Shown here piece after piece: positions 54,455-64,000 of a stretch of DNA of 64,000 nt. The stretch is from Trametes villosa (lineage: Eukaryota > Basidiomycota > Agaricomycetes > Polyporales > Polyporaceae), in contig PUDQ02000009.1 in assembly GCA_002964805.2 (NCBI GenBank), positions 124,001-188,000 on the forward strand. The letters are read 5' to 3'. The notes below the pieces were generated by a model. That model saw nothing but the letters and a program-made list of their open reading frames with translations, was not told the DNA's origin and ran no database searches. The number at the start of each line of letters is the position of its first letter. The first letter of the stretch is position 1. Both the position numbers and the translations under genes were made by a program.

Positions 54455-55937
54455 ATGTCGGCGGTGGACCCTGACATCGCAGCGGCCGTCGCGTCGTTTC
54501 CCCCGCCGCCCCCTCAAGAGAAGACGCCGAGCCTGGAAGAGAGCAAGGCCGCGTTCAACAGGTTCATCGCGGCACCGTTCATAGCGTGGCAGAGAGCACG
54601 GGCTCCCGATGGTGAGCGATGTCCCACACAGGACGTGTATCCATACGACTGACGTTACATGAACGCGCACCCCGCAGAGTCTACCTATACCGTAACAGAC
54701 AAGCCTGTGCCAGTGGAGGGTGGCGAGATCACCATCCGATGCGTCGTGCCCGCAGTCGAGGATGCGAACGCTACGTTCCCTGTTCTCTTCCACCTGCACG
54801 GCGGAGGTACGCTGTCAACTCAATACCCTTCCGTGGGGTGCGCACCCACATCGCAATGTCCCTAGGCTTCACCTATGGAGACATCAACCTGGACGACTAC
54901 TACCTCCGCCGCATCGCTGTCGACCTCAAGATCTCCGTCGTGAACGTCGGGTACCGGTGCGCACTCCGAGTCCCGTCCGGGATTAGAGTGCTTGCGCGCT
55001 CATGCCATCCCCAGCCTGACGCCCGACTACACCTTCCCGACGCCCCTCGATGACAGCTTCGCCGCCCTGAAATGGGTATGTCTTCCTGAACCTACCCAAC
55101 CTACCTCAAGCTCATACAGGCACACAGGTGGCCGAGAACGCGCCCTCAGCGCTGAAAGCAGATCTCGCGAAGGGCTTCATCCTCATCGGCGACTCCGCGG
55201 GGGCGAACCTCGCCGCGGTGCTCGCAGTCCAGGCGCGCGACGACCCGTTCTTCGACGGCCGGCGCCCGACCGGGCAGTTCCTGCGCGAGCCCTGGCTCGC
55301 CCATCCTGACAGCTACCCCGAGGGGTACGTACCATGTCTATCAGCATGTATCGTAGAGACTCGTATATTGGGGGCTCACCGGGGATTCCGAACAGTCTGA
55401 AAGAGCACTTCCGCTCTATGGAGGAGAACGCGCAACACGCGGACCTCCCGCTCGCCCCGACCAAAGAGGGGCTCCTCGCGCTGATGGGTACGTCGCGCGA
55501 CTCCGTGTCGCACAGTCACTTCCCGTGCCGTGTACCAGGCCAGCATGCTCACAGCGCGACGCAGAGGTGTACAAGGCGCCGATCACGGACCCGCGCTTCA
55601 GCCCGGTGCTCAGCCCGTCGCACGCGGGGCTCCCGCCCGCGTACTTCCAGGCGATGGGCCTCGACATGCTCCGCGACGACGCGGTCGTGTACGAGAAGCT
55701 GCTGCGCGAGGCGGGCGTGAAGACGAAGCTCGTCCTGTGCGTCTTCCTTCGAGTTCGAGTGCCGGTATCCTATGATGCCAGTGTAGCAGATTCGGAGGCT
55801 GAACTACCATCTACACCAACAGGTATCCCGGCGTGCACCACGGCTTCCACGCGCAGTTCCCGACGATACCGATTGCGGCGAAGCTCTGGGACGACGCGAA
55901 GACGGGGATCGAGTGGCTCCTGCGCGGAGGCGAATGA
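54455..55937 (+). CDS. Alpha/beta hydrolase fold-3 (HSL-like) enzyme, copy 2
   Basis: This is the intact paralogue of the gene at 2408-3837, with the same exon layout. It starts MSAVDPDIAAAVASFPPPPP. Motifs are FHLHGGG (oxyanion hole), GDINLDDYYLRRIAVDLKIS, GFILIGDSAGANLAAVLAVQ (nucleophile Ser), PPAYFQAMGLDMLRDDAVVY (acid Asp) and YPGVHHGFHAQFP (catalytic His in a normal HGF). The protein ends with EWLLRGGE. It has no signal peptide. Members of this family hydrolyse small esters or act as formamidase- or deacetylase-like enzymes; the substrate cannot be told. Copy 2 has canonical motifs throughout, so it is the better candidate for the ancestral activity. The start at 54455 is the first ATG; a GTG two codons earlier is not needed. 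Confidence 0.9.
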
Positions 55938-56249
55938 GCGGATGTAGAGATGCTATACAGGCACGAAGAGAAGTAAAGAAGAATTTACATACCTTGCAAG
56001 GCACTAGGTCGTACACGATAACCGCCTTGAATATGCTGTCTCGTCTTTGGAAGTCGCGACCCAGCATAGACTCTTCCTGGGACGTAACAGTCGGTACCAT
56101 GGTCGACCAAGAACAGCGACCGCAAGTGCGGATGAGAGATCAGCTCGAACGCACCTTTGACTGAGAGCATGCATTCTTGCTTCATACCCAAAGACGCTAC
56201 GAATCATCGTCAAAGCACACCAACAGCGGCAACTACAGCTTAAAGAGTT
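55938..56249. other. Intergenic, convergent 3' flanks
   Basis: These bases separate hydrolase copy 2 and GPI8. I see nothing in them. Confidence 0.4.
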
Positions 56250-57808
56250 TCATTTCCGAATAGCTATCCATCCTACCAGCAACAACACCACCGCAGTCGA
56301 CGCCCACGCCCGCGCACCCCTCGCCATCGGCGCACCGAGCGTCGACCCGTGCGACACGCGCATAGCCTCGAGGAATGGCGCACTATCCAGCGCGCCCGCC
56401 TCCTCAATCCCCGTGAAGTTGTCCAATTGAGCGTCCGCCCACGAACCCTCGTCCTCAGGCGATGACGGACTCGGCTGGAAGATCAGCGGGGCGTCGAGGG
56501 GCGGGAGGACCTCGGCCTGCGCGACACCGCCGAAGAAGTCGGTGACGAGCGTGTCGCGGAGCGCGCGCGGGAAGAGATCCTCGCGCACGCCTGGGTGCGA
56601 GCCGATCTTCTCGGGGTCGTAGGTGTCGAACTGCATGACGTGGGTCAGCTGTAATAGGGTGCACAGGGTGCGCACGGGCAACGCACGAGGTCCTGCATCG
56701 TGGCCTGGCTCGTCTTGTTGATGCCCTCCATGTACTCTAGGATGTAGTGCGTGTAGCTGTCGATCACCGCTACGCCGATATCCCGGTCGTTCTCATACTG
56801 CAGGACGGTAGGTGGGTGCACTCGGCAATGACGATGCTCATACGCACCGAATACGAGTTCTCATGGATGACGGACGAACCCGTCGCGAGCACGTTAGGCG
56901 AGTAGAACTTGGAGTACATCGTGTTCGCCTGGCACGTGTCGATCATGAAGAACAACTCATTGTACCTGCAATAGCTCAGTGAGCGGCCGGAACGGGCGTA
57001 AGGCGGGAAGGTGGGTGTATGCGCACCGTTTCTTCTCCCACATCTGCGCGACGGCGTCGGCGATATCGAACGCGCTGATCTCCTCGTTGTCCTGGAACTT
57101 GAGGAACTCATTCCCGCCGTGCCCAGTCATATAGATGAACACATTCGAGCGGTCGTCCGTGAGCAGCCGCTTCGAGCGCGGCACCGAGGGGTCCACGCGA
57201 CCTGGTGTGCGGGGCCGCCCGGTTCATACATGCTATTCCCCGTGGACAAGACAAAGACAAGAGAGGGGATGACGTACCTGTGAGGACGCGGAGGAAGTTC
57301 TCCACGGTAACCTCGTACCCGCGGTAGTCGACCTCGATGTTGTCACCGTACAGGTCGAGCGTCTTCGCCGAGCTCGAGTACACGCAGCCGGGGAACTTGT
57401 TGCGCGCGTTGCATGCAGCATCGTCCGCGAGCATGAGAATGATATTCGAATCCGGGATGCCCAGCCGTTTCACGGTGCGGTACCTGCGCGCGCAACACCA
57501 CTCAGCCCTCTGTTCCAGCCCATATCCCCTCACTTCCGAGAGCGTGAGGGCGTACGCGACTCACATTCCCAGCGCGTTAGACATGTGCTGTGAATGCGTT
57601 CAGGACGAGAACGGGTTGCTTGGGTTGGACGGGCGTGACGCACTCTATAATTGAACCAGTATCGCGACGCGCACACCAGCACAGCCCAATTGTTTGTGTG
57701 CGAGGAGCCATGTCGTCCAAAGAACTCAGCAGCAGGCTCGTTCTGTGCACCGGCGGAGAAGGCAAGACATAGCAGGAAGACCAGTCTAGTAAGCCATAGG
57801 CTGAGCAT
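56250..57808 (-). CDS. GPI8: GPI-anchor transamidase catalytic subunit (GPI8/PIG-K)
   Basis: A peptidase C13 family protein that cleaves the C-terminal signal of pro-proteins and attaches the preassembled GPI anchor in the endoplasmic reticulum. From the ATG at 57808 there is a signal peptide ([20 protein letters not shown]), then the very conserved [57 protein letters not shown] and [20 protein letters not shown]. The catalytic His lies in [11 protein letters not shown] and the catalytic Cys in [17 protein letters not shown]. The protein ends with a membrane helix ([19 protein letters not shown]) that anchors it in the ER membrane with the other transamidase subunits. Six introns join in frame with GTGCGT, GTGAGT or GTACGT donors. 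An ATG further upstream in the same frame would only add a low-complexity leader before the signal peptide, so 57808 is preferred. The gene is probably essential. Confidence 0.95.
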
Positions 57809-58497
57809 CGGGCCCCTCCCCTCAATCACTCGAGTATTACGGAGATAGTATACACCAGCCAGAGGAGCCTTTCCTAGGGAATGAGAATGGGGCCCGCCGT
57901 AGTGTGGCCGTCGCGAGTGGGCCTCGAAGAGGTGGTGGTGGTAGAGCCGAAACCGTTGTGTCACGGTCCTGACGCTGTGGCTGCGCGCGATGCTACCAGC
58001 TAGCGCCCATAGCTAGTACAACCCGACTCTCGAGCTTCGAGTCCATCGTGCAGAATCAGTCTACGGTCGCTCCAATCACTGAGAGGAGCCAGGCAGATGC
58101 ACGCTGGACATGGGAGAGAAATAATGGGATTCGGGGAATGCATGAGCGTACACACGAAACTATCATACGGTTGGGCCCTTCCGAGCGGGCCCAAAATGTA
58201 CGGTGCAAGGTGCTAACATACGACAAGACAGAACAATACAAAGATGCGACGTGAATGCGGGGACTAAGTGTGAGCGAGGGGGAGACAGAGACGCGAGGCG
58301 AGGCGGGAATCGAGACAGAGACGTGAGACGAGAGACGAGCGAGCGCGAGGAGAAGGGAGAGAAAGAGAGACATAGCAGGAGATGGTGGTAATACATGCGG
58401 AGCGAAATCGGGCGATATACGGGGCGCAGGGGGAATATGCAGGACGACGGGGGCGAGCTGCAGCTCACGGGGGCGGGCGGCTGGGGGGCGCGCTGAG
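57809..58497. other. Intergenic region with purine-rich tract
   Basis: It holds the GPI8 promoter side and the 3' flank of the histidine kinase gene. A GA-rich tract (GAGACAGAGACG-type repeats) covers about 58262-58385. No gene was recognised. Confidence 0.45.
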
Positions 58498-61400
58498 TCA
58501 CCGGAACTCGCGCAGGAGGGCCTGCATGGGGAACGAAGAACGATGTTGCACCCGGTTCCGCGCCAACGCCATCTTCCTCTCGCCCGCGAGCTTGTTGATC
58601 GAGTTCATCAGGTCACTCCGGCGCAGCGGCTCTGCAAGGGGTGGTCAGCTCAACGAACTCTACGCTCATGTGCTACGGTAGTACGCACTCGTGATGTGGT
58701 CGTCCATGCCTGCTTGCAAGCAGCGCTCACGATCACCGATCACTAGAAGGAGGGAAGGTCAGCATGAGGCAGACCGAGGCCTTGCATCTGGATACTTACT
58801 TGCGTGCGCTGTTAGCGCGATGATAGGTGTGGGCTCCAGACCGTGCGTCTGCTCGTACGTGCGGATGAGCTCCGTCGCTTCCATACCGCCCATGAACGGC
58901 ATAGACACATCCATCTACCCAACGCTTGTCAACTACAACTCGCGATGCGCGGCAAAGAAAGTACTCACGAGGATGACGTCGAACGGCCGGTTGCGCTGCA
59001 CGCGCGCCTTGAACGCGTCGACCGCCAGCTGGCCGTTCTCCGCGATCTCGACCTGGTGGCCGTACTTCTCGAGGATCTTCACCGCGAGCTTCTGGTTGAC
59101 GAGGTTGTCCTCGGCGATCAGGATGTCGTACGGCACATCGTTCTCGGCCACGACTGGCGTGACCGTGTTCGACTCGAGCGCGGAGATCAGCGCCGAGGCG
59201 AGGTCCTGCTCGGACACCGGCGTGGTGATCTGCGAGGAGATGCCGTTGTCCAGGCACCATTTGACTGTAACGCAGTTGAGAATCTGGATCTAGTACAGAG
59301 ATAGCCGGGGATACTCACGGTTCAGGCGGGGGCTCGATTCCTAGATTGTTACATACAAGGTCAGAGACGCTGTACGCTGAGTGAAAATGCATGCCGACGT
59401 ACCGGAGACAATAGCACGATGGGTATATACCGCAGGTGCTCATGCTCCCGCAGGTTCTCGGTCTAAAGACCCAGGTGTAAGCCCGCGGCCATCACAGACG
59501 AATGTAAAGAAACACATACTACGCTCAGAGAGTCAACGACGATGGTATCTATGTGCGGGCACGTCGTCTTGTCCGCGACCTCCGCAACGCTGTGCACGAC
59601 ATACGGCCGGAGGCCGAGCTCGAGCACGCGCTGCACGACGCCGGTGCGGTCGAAGAGGGTGTCCACAAAGAGGATGCTGCGCTTCTGGAACGGCGACATC
59701 TTCGCGAGCGTCGCCTCCATCGAGAGCGGGCTGATTTGCGACGTGATCGTGAAGAAGAACTTGGAGCCGTTCGCGACCTCGGACTCGACCCACATGTTAC
59801 CCATCATGAGCGTGACGAGACGCTTCGAGATGGATAAGCCGAGACCGGTACCACCGTACTCCTAAATATCGGTAAAGGCGACGATGAGCTCGCTGCAATA
59901 TGGGGCTACAGGTAGACCAACTCACCCTAGTCGTCGAGCCGTCTGCTTGACAGAAGGTGTCGAAGATCATCGTGAGCTTGTCCTTAGCGATACCGATACC
60001 AGTGTCGGACACGCAGAACTCCAGAGTGACGTGCATGTCGTCCTTCGCGAGCAGACGACAGCTGAGCGCGACGTGGCCCTTGCGGGAGACCTTCGATGGC
60101 GTGAACTTGATCGCGTTACCGACCAAGTTGGTGATGACCTGGCGCAGACGCAGCGAGTCACCGATGAGCTGGTCGGGGATGTCGGGGTCGACATCGTAGG
60201 TGAGGTCAAGCTGATTCTGGGACGCCCGCACGACTAAGGTCTTGAGGATACCGAAGACCGTCTGCCTGATCGAGTACGACACCTGCTCCATCGTCATCCG
60301 ACCCGCTTCGACTGCACAGTGTGTTAGCACATCATACTTTCGAGAGGTAGACGGAGACGTACTCTTCGAGATATCCAAGATGTCGTCAATGATCAATAAT
60401 AAGGAGCGGGCCAAGCTGTGGACTAAGAGCAAGTTCTCGCGCTGCGACCGGTTCAGGTCGCTGTCGAGCGTGAGTTCCGTCATACCGATGATACCGTTCA
60501 TCGGCGTCCTGTTTGAGCGGCGATCAGCTGGCTGCCCACGCACGGGCCAGAGACACACAAACCTGATCTCGTGTGACATGTTCGCCAAGAACTCCGACTT
60601 CGAGCGGTTAGCCAACTCGGCGGCCTCCCTCGCAGCGGTGTTCTTCTGGATACTGTCGCGCAAGTTGGACACCATCTGGTTGATCTGCGTCTTCAACGAG
60701 TCCATCTCTCCGCTCGCCTCGACGGTGATGAAGCGACTGAAGTCGCCGTCCATGGCCGCCGCCGAGATCTGCGCGAAACCTCTGACTTGCGTCGTCAAGT
60801 TGCTCGCCATCGTGTTCACCGACATCCTGCAAGCGAACAACGGTGAGCATAGCGCGCTTCGATGACGTAGCAGAGGACGTACGTGATCTCCTGCCAGATA
60901 CCCTCGACGTTGCCGACCTCGGCCTGGCCACCGAGCTTTCCTTCGGTACCGACCTCGCGTGCGACCTTCTTGACTTCGGCAGCGAAGATGGCCAACTGGT
61001 CGATCATGCTGTTGATGGTGTTGACGAGATCGAGGATCTCTCCAGAGACCGGGACGCCGGTCACCTTCTGCGTCAAGTCGCCCTTGGCGACAGCGCGCTA
61101 CAGATCCAAGTCAGTACCAGACGGAAGAGGGAATTCAAGTAGCACTTACAGTGGCCTGTGCGATGGTTCGCACTTGTAAGGTCAACTGCAATTGGACGTT
61201 AGTTCGTCGTGCTCGTCAGTACACCTGACGCCTACGGCACGTACGTTCGATGCCATGACGTTGACATTGTCCGTCAAGTCCTACGGAGACAATGAGTCAG
61301 CCAAAATTGCTTCGATCCTACGCGCATATACTCACCTTCCAGGTACCGCCGACGTTGTTGACCTGCGCCTGGCCACCCAACAGACCCTCCGTGCCGACCT

Positions 61401-63708
61401 CCTTCGCGACACGTGTGACCTCGTCGGCGAACAGACTCAAGCTCTCCGTCATGCCGTTCACGGTCTCCTTCAAGTCCAACATCTCTCCGCGGACGTCGAC
61501 CGTGATCCGCTTCGTCAAGTCACCGCCCGCGACGGCCTTTGTGACCTCCGCGATGGAGCGCACCTGGTTCGTCAAGTTCATGGCCATCAGGTTGACATTG
61601 TCCGTCAAGCCCTGTCAACGAGAAAGCTCGTTAGTTACCCGACCTCCGACCGGAGACGCGGACGAACACACCTTCCAGACACCTTGGACGTCAGGGACGG
61701 AAGCCTGTCCACCCATGATACCCTCGGTTCCGACCTCCAACGAGACACGAGTGACCTCGGAGGCCAACGTGGAGAGACGAGCCACCATCTGGTTGACAGT
61801 CGTCTTGAGGTCCAGCATCTCACCCTGCACGTCGACGTTGACGGTCCGGCTCAAGTCTCCGTTGGCGACAGCCTTCGTGACCTCGGAGATAGACCGCACT
61901 TGGTCCGTCAAATTGGTGGCCATTTTCTGTTCGCACAGCGTTATTATGATGAACGCCCGCGCCCTGAAAATCAGAGGATCTACGCACGTTCACGTTCCTG
62001 GTCAAGTCGGCCCAGGTACCCTGCACGCCCTCGACGCGCGCCTGGCCTCCCAAGATACCCTGCGTTCCGACCTCCAACGCGACACGTGTGACCTCCGATG
62101 CGAAGGCGCTCAACTGGTCCACCATGGAATTGACCGTCCGCTTCAAGGTGAGCATCTCGCCCTCGACCTCGATGTCGATCTTCTGCGTCAAGTCTCCGCG
62201 AGCGACAGCCGTCGTAACTTTGGCGATAGACCGCACTTGATCCGTCAAACTTGAACACATTCGATTGACCTGAAGAATGGATCGACGTCAGAGGCAATCG
62301 CGCGAGATCCGAGGGGCGACTCACATTCCGCGTCAACTCTAACCATACTCCTTCGACATCCGGTACGTGCGCTTGACCTCCCAATTGACCTTTAGAACCG
62401 ACTTCCATAGTGACCCGTGTGACTTCTGCCGCTAACGCTCTTAGTCTGACGACCATTCCGTTGACCGTATTCTTCAATTCCAGTATTTCTCCGCGGGCGT
62501 CGACTTCGATTTGTTTGGACAAGTCTCCCAGTGCGACAGCTTTCGTGACCTTTGCGATTGACCGTACCTGGTTCGTCAAGTTTGCCGCCAATTTGTTGAC
62601 AACACCCGTGAGTTCCCGCCATGTGCCTTCGACGTCGAGTACCAGTGCCTGACCGCCCAATTTGCTGCAACGGAGCGTGAGTACGATCCACCAACCAGAT
62701 CCGAAGACGTCAACGTACCCTTCCGTGCCGACTTCCTGACTGACGCGAGTGACTTCCTTTGCGAATTGACCAAGTTTGTCGACCTGTGCCAGGCGGATCA
62801 GCGCGCGCTCCATAAGCGAAAGCTAATCAGCGCACCATAGCGTTGATGACGTCTTTGAGCTGGATCATAACCACACCCTGCACCGGCACGGTGATCTTCT
62901 GAGACAAATCGCCGCGCGCGACGGCGTTGCAAACGCGTGCGACGTCCTGGACCTGGGTCTTCAACAATTTGAGCTCGTCCACGGCGCTCATGCCGCTTTC
63001 GAACGCTGCCGCTGCGAGGGGGCCGGGGGGCACGACGAGAGGGGAGGTGACGTCGCCCGAAGACATGTTCACGATCTTCGAGATGGTCGCGGTGTCCGTG
63101 ATGATTCTGCCACAGCCGGGGCACGACACATGGTCGGCCTGGACGGAGGGGGGTGCCGAGGAGACGTTTGCCGGGTTGCTGCCGGGGCGGCGGACCTTGT
63201 CGAGGGGGTTCACTACGCCGTCGAGGTTAATAGTCATGCCGTTGGGGGTGCGTCCGTGGGGCGCTGCCGGGTGGGGGGTGGGCTCGCTGACGTCGCTCGA
63301 GCCGTCGGACATCTCGACGTCCTTCACGCTGTCCTCGAAGCTCTCCACGGAGCTGGTGGGGGTGAAGAAGGGCGAGGCGGACGAACCGTTCGGGTAGCTC
63401 GACTCGGCGCAGGTGCTGTCGCTGTGCGACGAGCCGGAGGTGGACATAGGAGGGCTGTCTCCGACGCTCCGCCGCTTCTTCGACTCGGGCCCGCAGGCGT
63501 CGGCGGCGCGAATCGAGTTCAACGCCTCCTCTGCGGTGTACATCCGGCGAGCCATCGCGCTCAGAGAGCGCATGACGCTCTCGATCTGCCAATCGCTCGG
63601 ACCGTCATATTTCGGGATGGGCGTCGGGAGGGAGGGGCCGAGCTCGTAGACGGATAAGAGAGCGACCAGATGTGTGAAAAATGGATGTTGGGGTGGTGTT
63701 GTAGCCAT
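58498..63708 (-). CDS. nik1: Group III hybrid histidine kinase with HAMP repeats (Nik1/Os-1 type)
   Basis: A complete cytosolic hybrid sensor kinase read from the ATG at 63708 ([14 protein letters not shown]) to TGA at 58498. After a Ser-rich N-terminus come seven HAMP-like units. Each carries blocks such as [18 protein letters not shown] and [19 protein letters not shown]; the last one, before the kinase core, is shortest. Then follow the H box ([20 protein letters not shown], phospho-accepting His), N box ([14 protein letters not shown]), G1 ([10 protein letters not shown]), F box ([14 protein letters not shown]) and G2 ([14 protein letters not shown]). The receiver domain has [32 protein letters not shown] (phospho-accepting Asp in MD) and [10 protein letters not shown]. 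All catalytic residues are present. In fungi this family acts upstream of the HOG MAPK cascade in osmotic response and is the target of phenylpyrrole and dicarboximide fungicides. The gene has about a dozen introns, several between HAMP units. Confidence 0.95.
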
Positions 63709-64000
63709 CGTCGCAGTTCGCGACGACGACGCGGATGGGGAGGACGGGGAGGACGGGGGAGGTGGTGGGGAGAGCCAAAGCCGGCGGAGGATTATTATTC
63801 TCATTTCTCTCGTATTTCGCACGGTCCACGCATATGGGATAACATGGCACCGTCCCTCCTGTCGCTCTCTCGCTACCCTCTTTTCATGATCAACCATCTC
63901 CTGAACCTTCTCATCGTCTTCAGCTATGCAGCACAAAAACAACGGCCTCCGTAGAGGTCGTATCCTCTGTTCATGCTCGCAACGAATGGCGGAGCCGTGT
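63709..64000. promoter_or_regulatory. 5' flank of the histidine kinase gene
   Basis: On the kinase's strand, the region before the ATG is very pyrimidine-rich (CCTCCCC, CTCCCCGTCC blocks between about 63730 and 63775), as in many basidiomycete promoters and leaders. No TATA box is obvious. Plus-strand frames here are shadows of this tract. Confidence 0.4.

Noticed and set aside
1..64000. tRNA genes, rRNA, CRISPR array, riboswitch, replication origin
   Set aside because: No cloverleaf with paired arms, ribosomal segment or spaced repeat array was recognised on reading; a tRNAscan-SE or Infernal run would be decisive.

Overview
The window is genomic DNA of a filamentous basidiomycete, most likely an Agaricomycete. 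The grounds are many 45-70 nt GT-AG introns (some with CTAAC/CTGAC branch points), GC-rich third positions, and a gene set typical of that group: F-box/LRR proteins, a G1 (eqolisin) peptidase, a PARP-E2 fusion, DUF6534 and DUF4246 relatives, and a Plavaka-type transposase with a DUF6698 partner. The species cannot be fixed from the sequence alone. No rRNA, tRNA, CRISPR array or telomere repeat was recognised. Coordinates of spliced genes were built by hand from reading frames and splice phases; most junctions keep frame, and the uncertain ones are named.

Layout. 1-12.7 kb is a decayed, duplication-rich segment. It holds the start of a membrane-anchored coiled-coil gene cut by the window edge, a spliced alpha/beta hydrolase, two F-box/LRR paralogues plus a third F-box relic, a degenerate DUF6534 membrane-protein gene and a truncated, frameshifted DUF4246 gene. 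13-29 kb is denser: a small secreted double-psi beta-barrel protein, an HSPA12-like Hsp70 ATPase, a second coiled-coil gene of the same family as the one at the left edge, a Kre9-domain single-pass membrane protein, a PARP catalytic domain fused to a ubiquitin E2-like domain, and a third F-box protein.

30.47-38.49 kb appears to be one DNA transposon. Inverted 16-bp termini enclose a DUF6698 gene (minus) and an intact 10-exon, 1399-residue Plavaka/KDZ-like transposase gene (plus) that diverge from a 257-bp intergenic promoter. A second copy of the right end lies just downstream, next to the start of an SRPK-like kinase gene (39.4-41.0 kb). A secreted G1 peptidase follows.

42.6-47.0 kb is a gene-poor stretch with no confident gene. 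47.0-64 kb holds conserved cell-biology genes: a tiny spliced basic protein, a very large protein with a nucleotidyltransferase-like N-terminus and ankyrin repeats, the second alpha/beta hydrolase copy, the catalytic subunit of the GPI transamidase (GPI8), and a complete group III hybrid histidine kinase with seven HAMP-like repeats (osmosensing and fungicide-response family).

The genes do not form one pathway. The best leads are the two-gene transposon, the nucleotidyltransferase-ankyrin giant and the PARP-E2 fusion.
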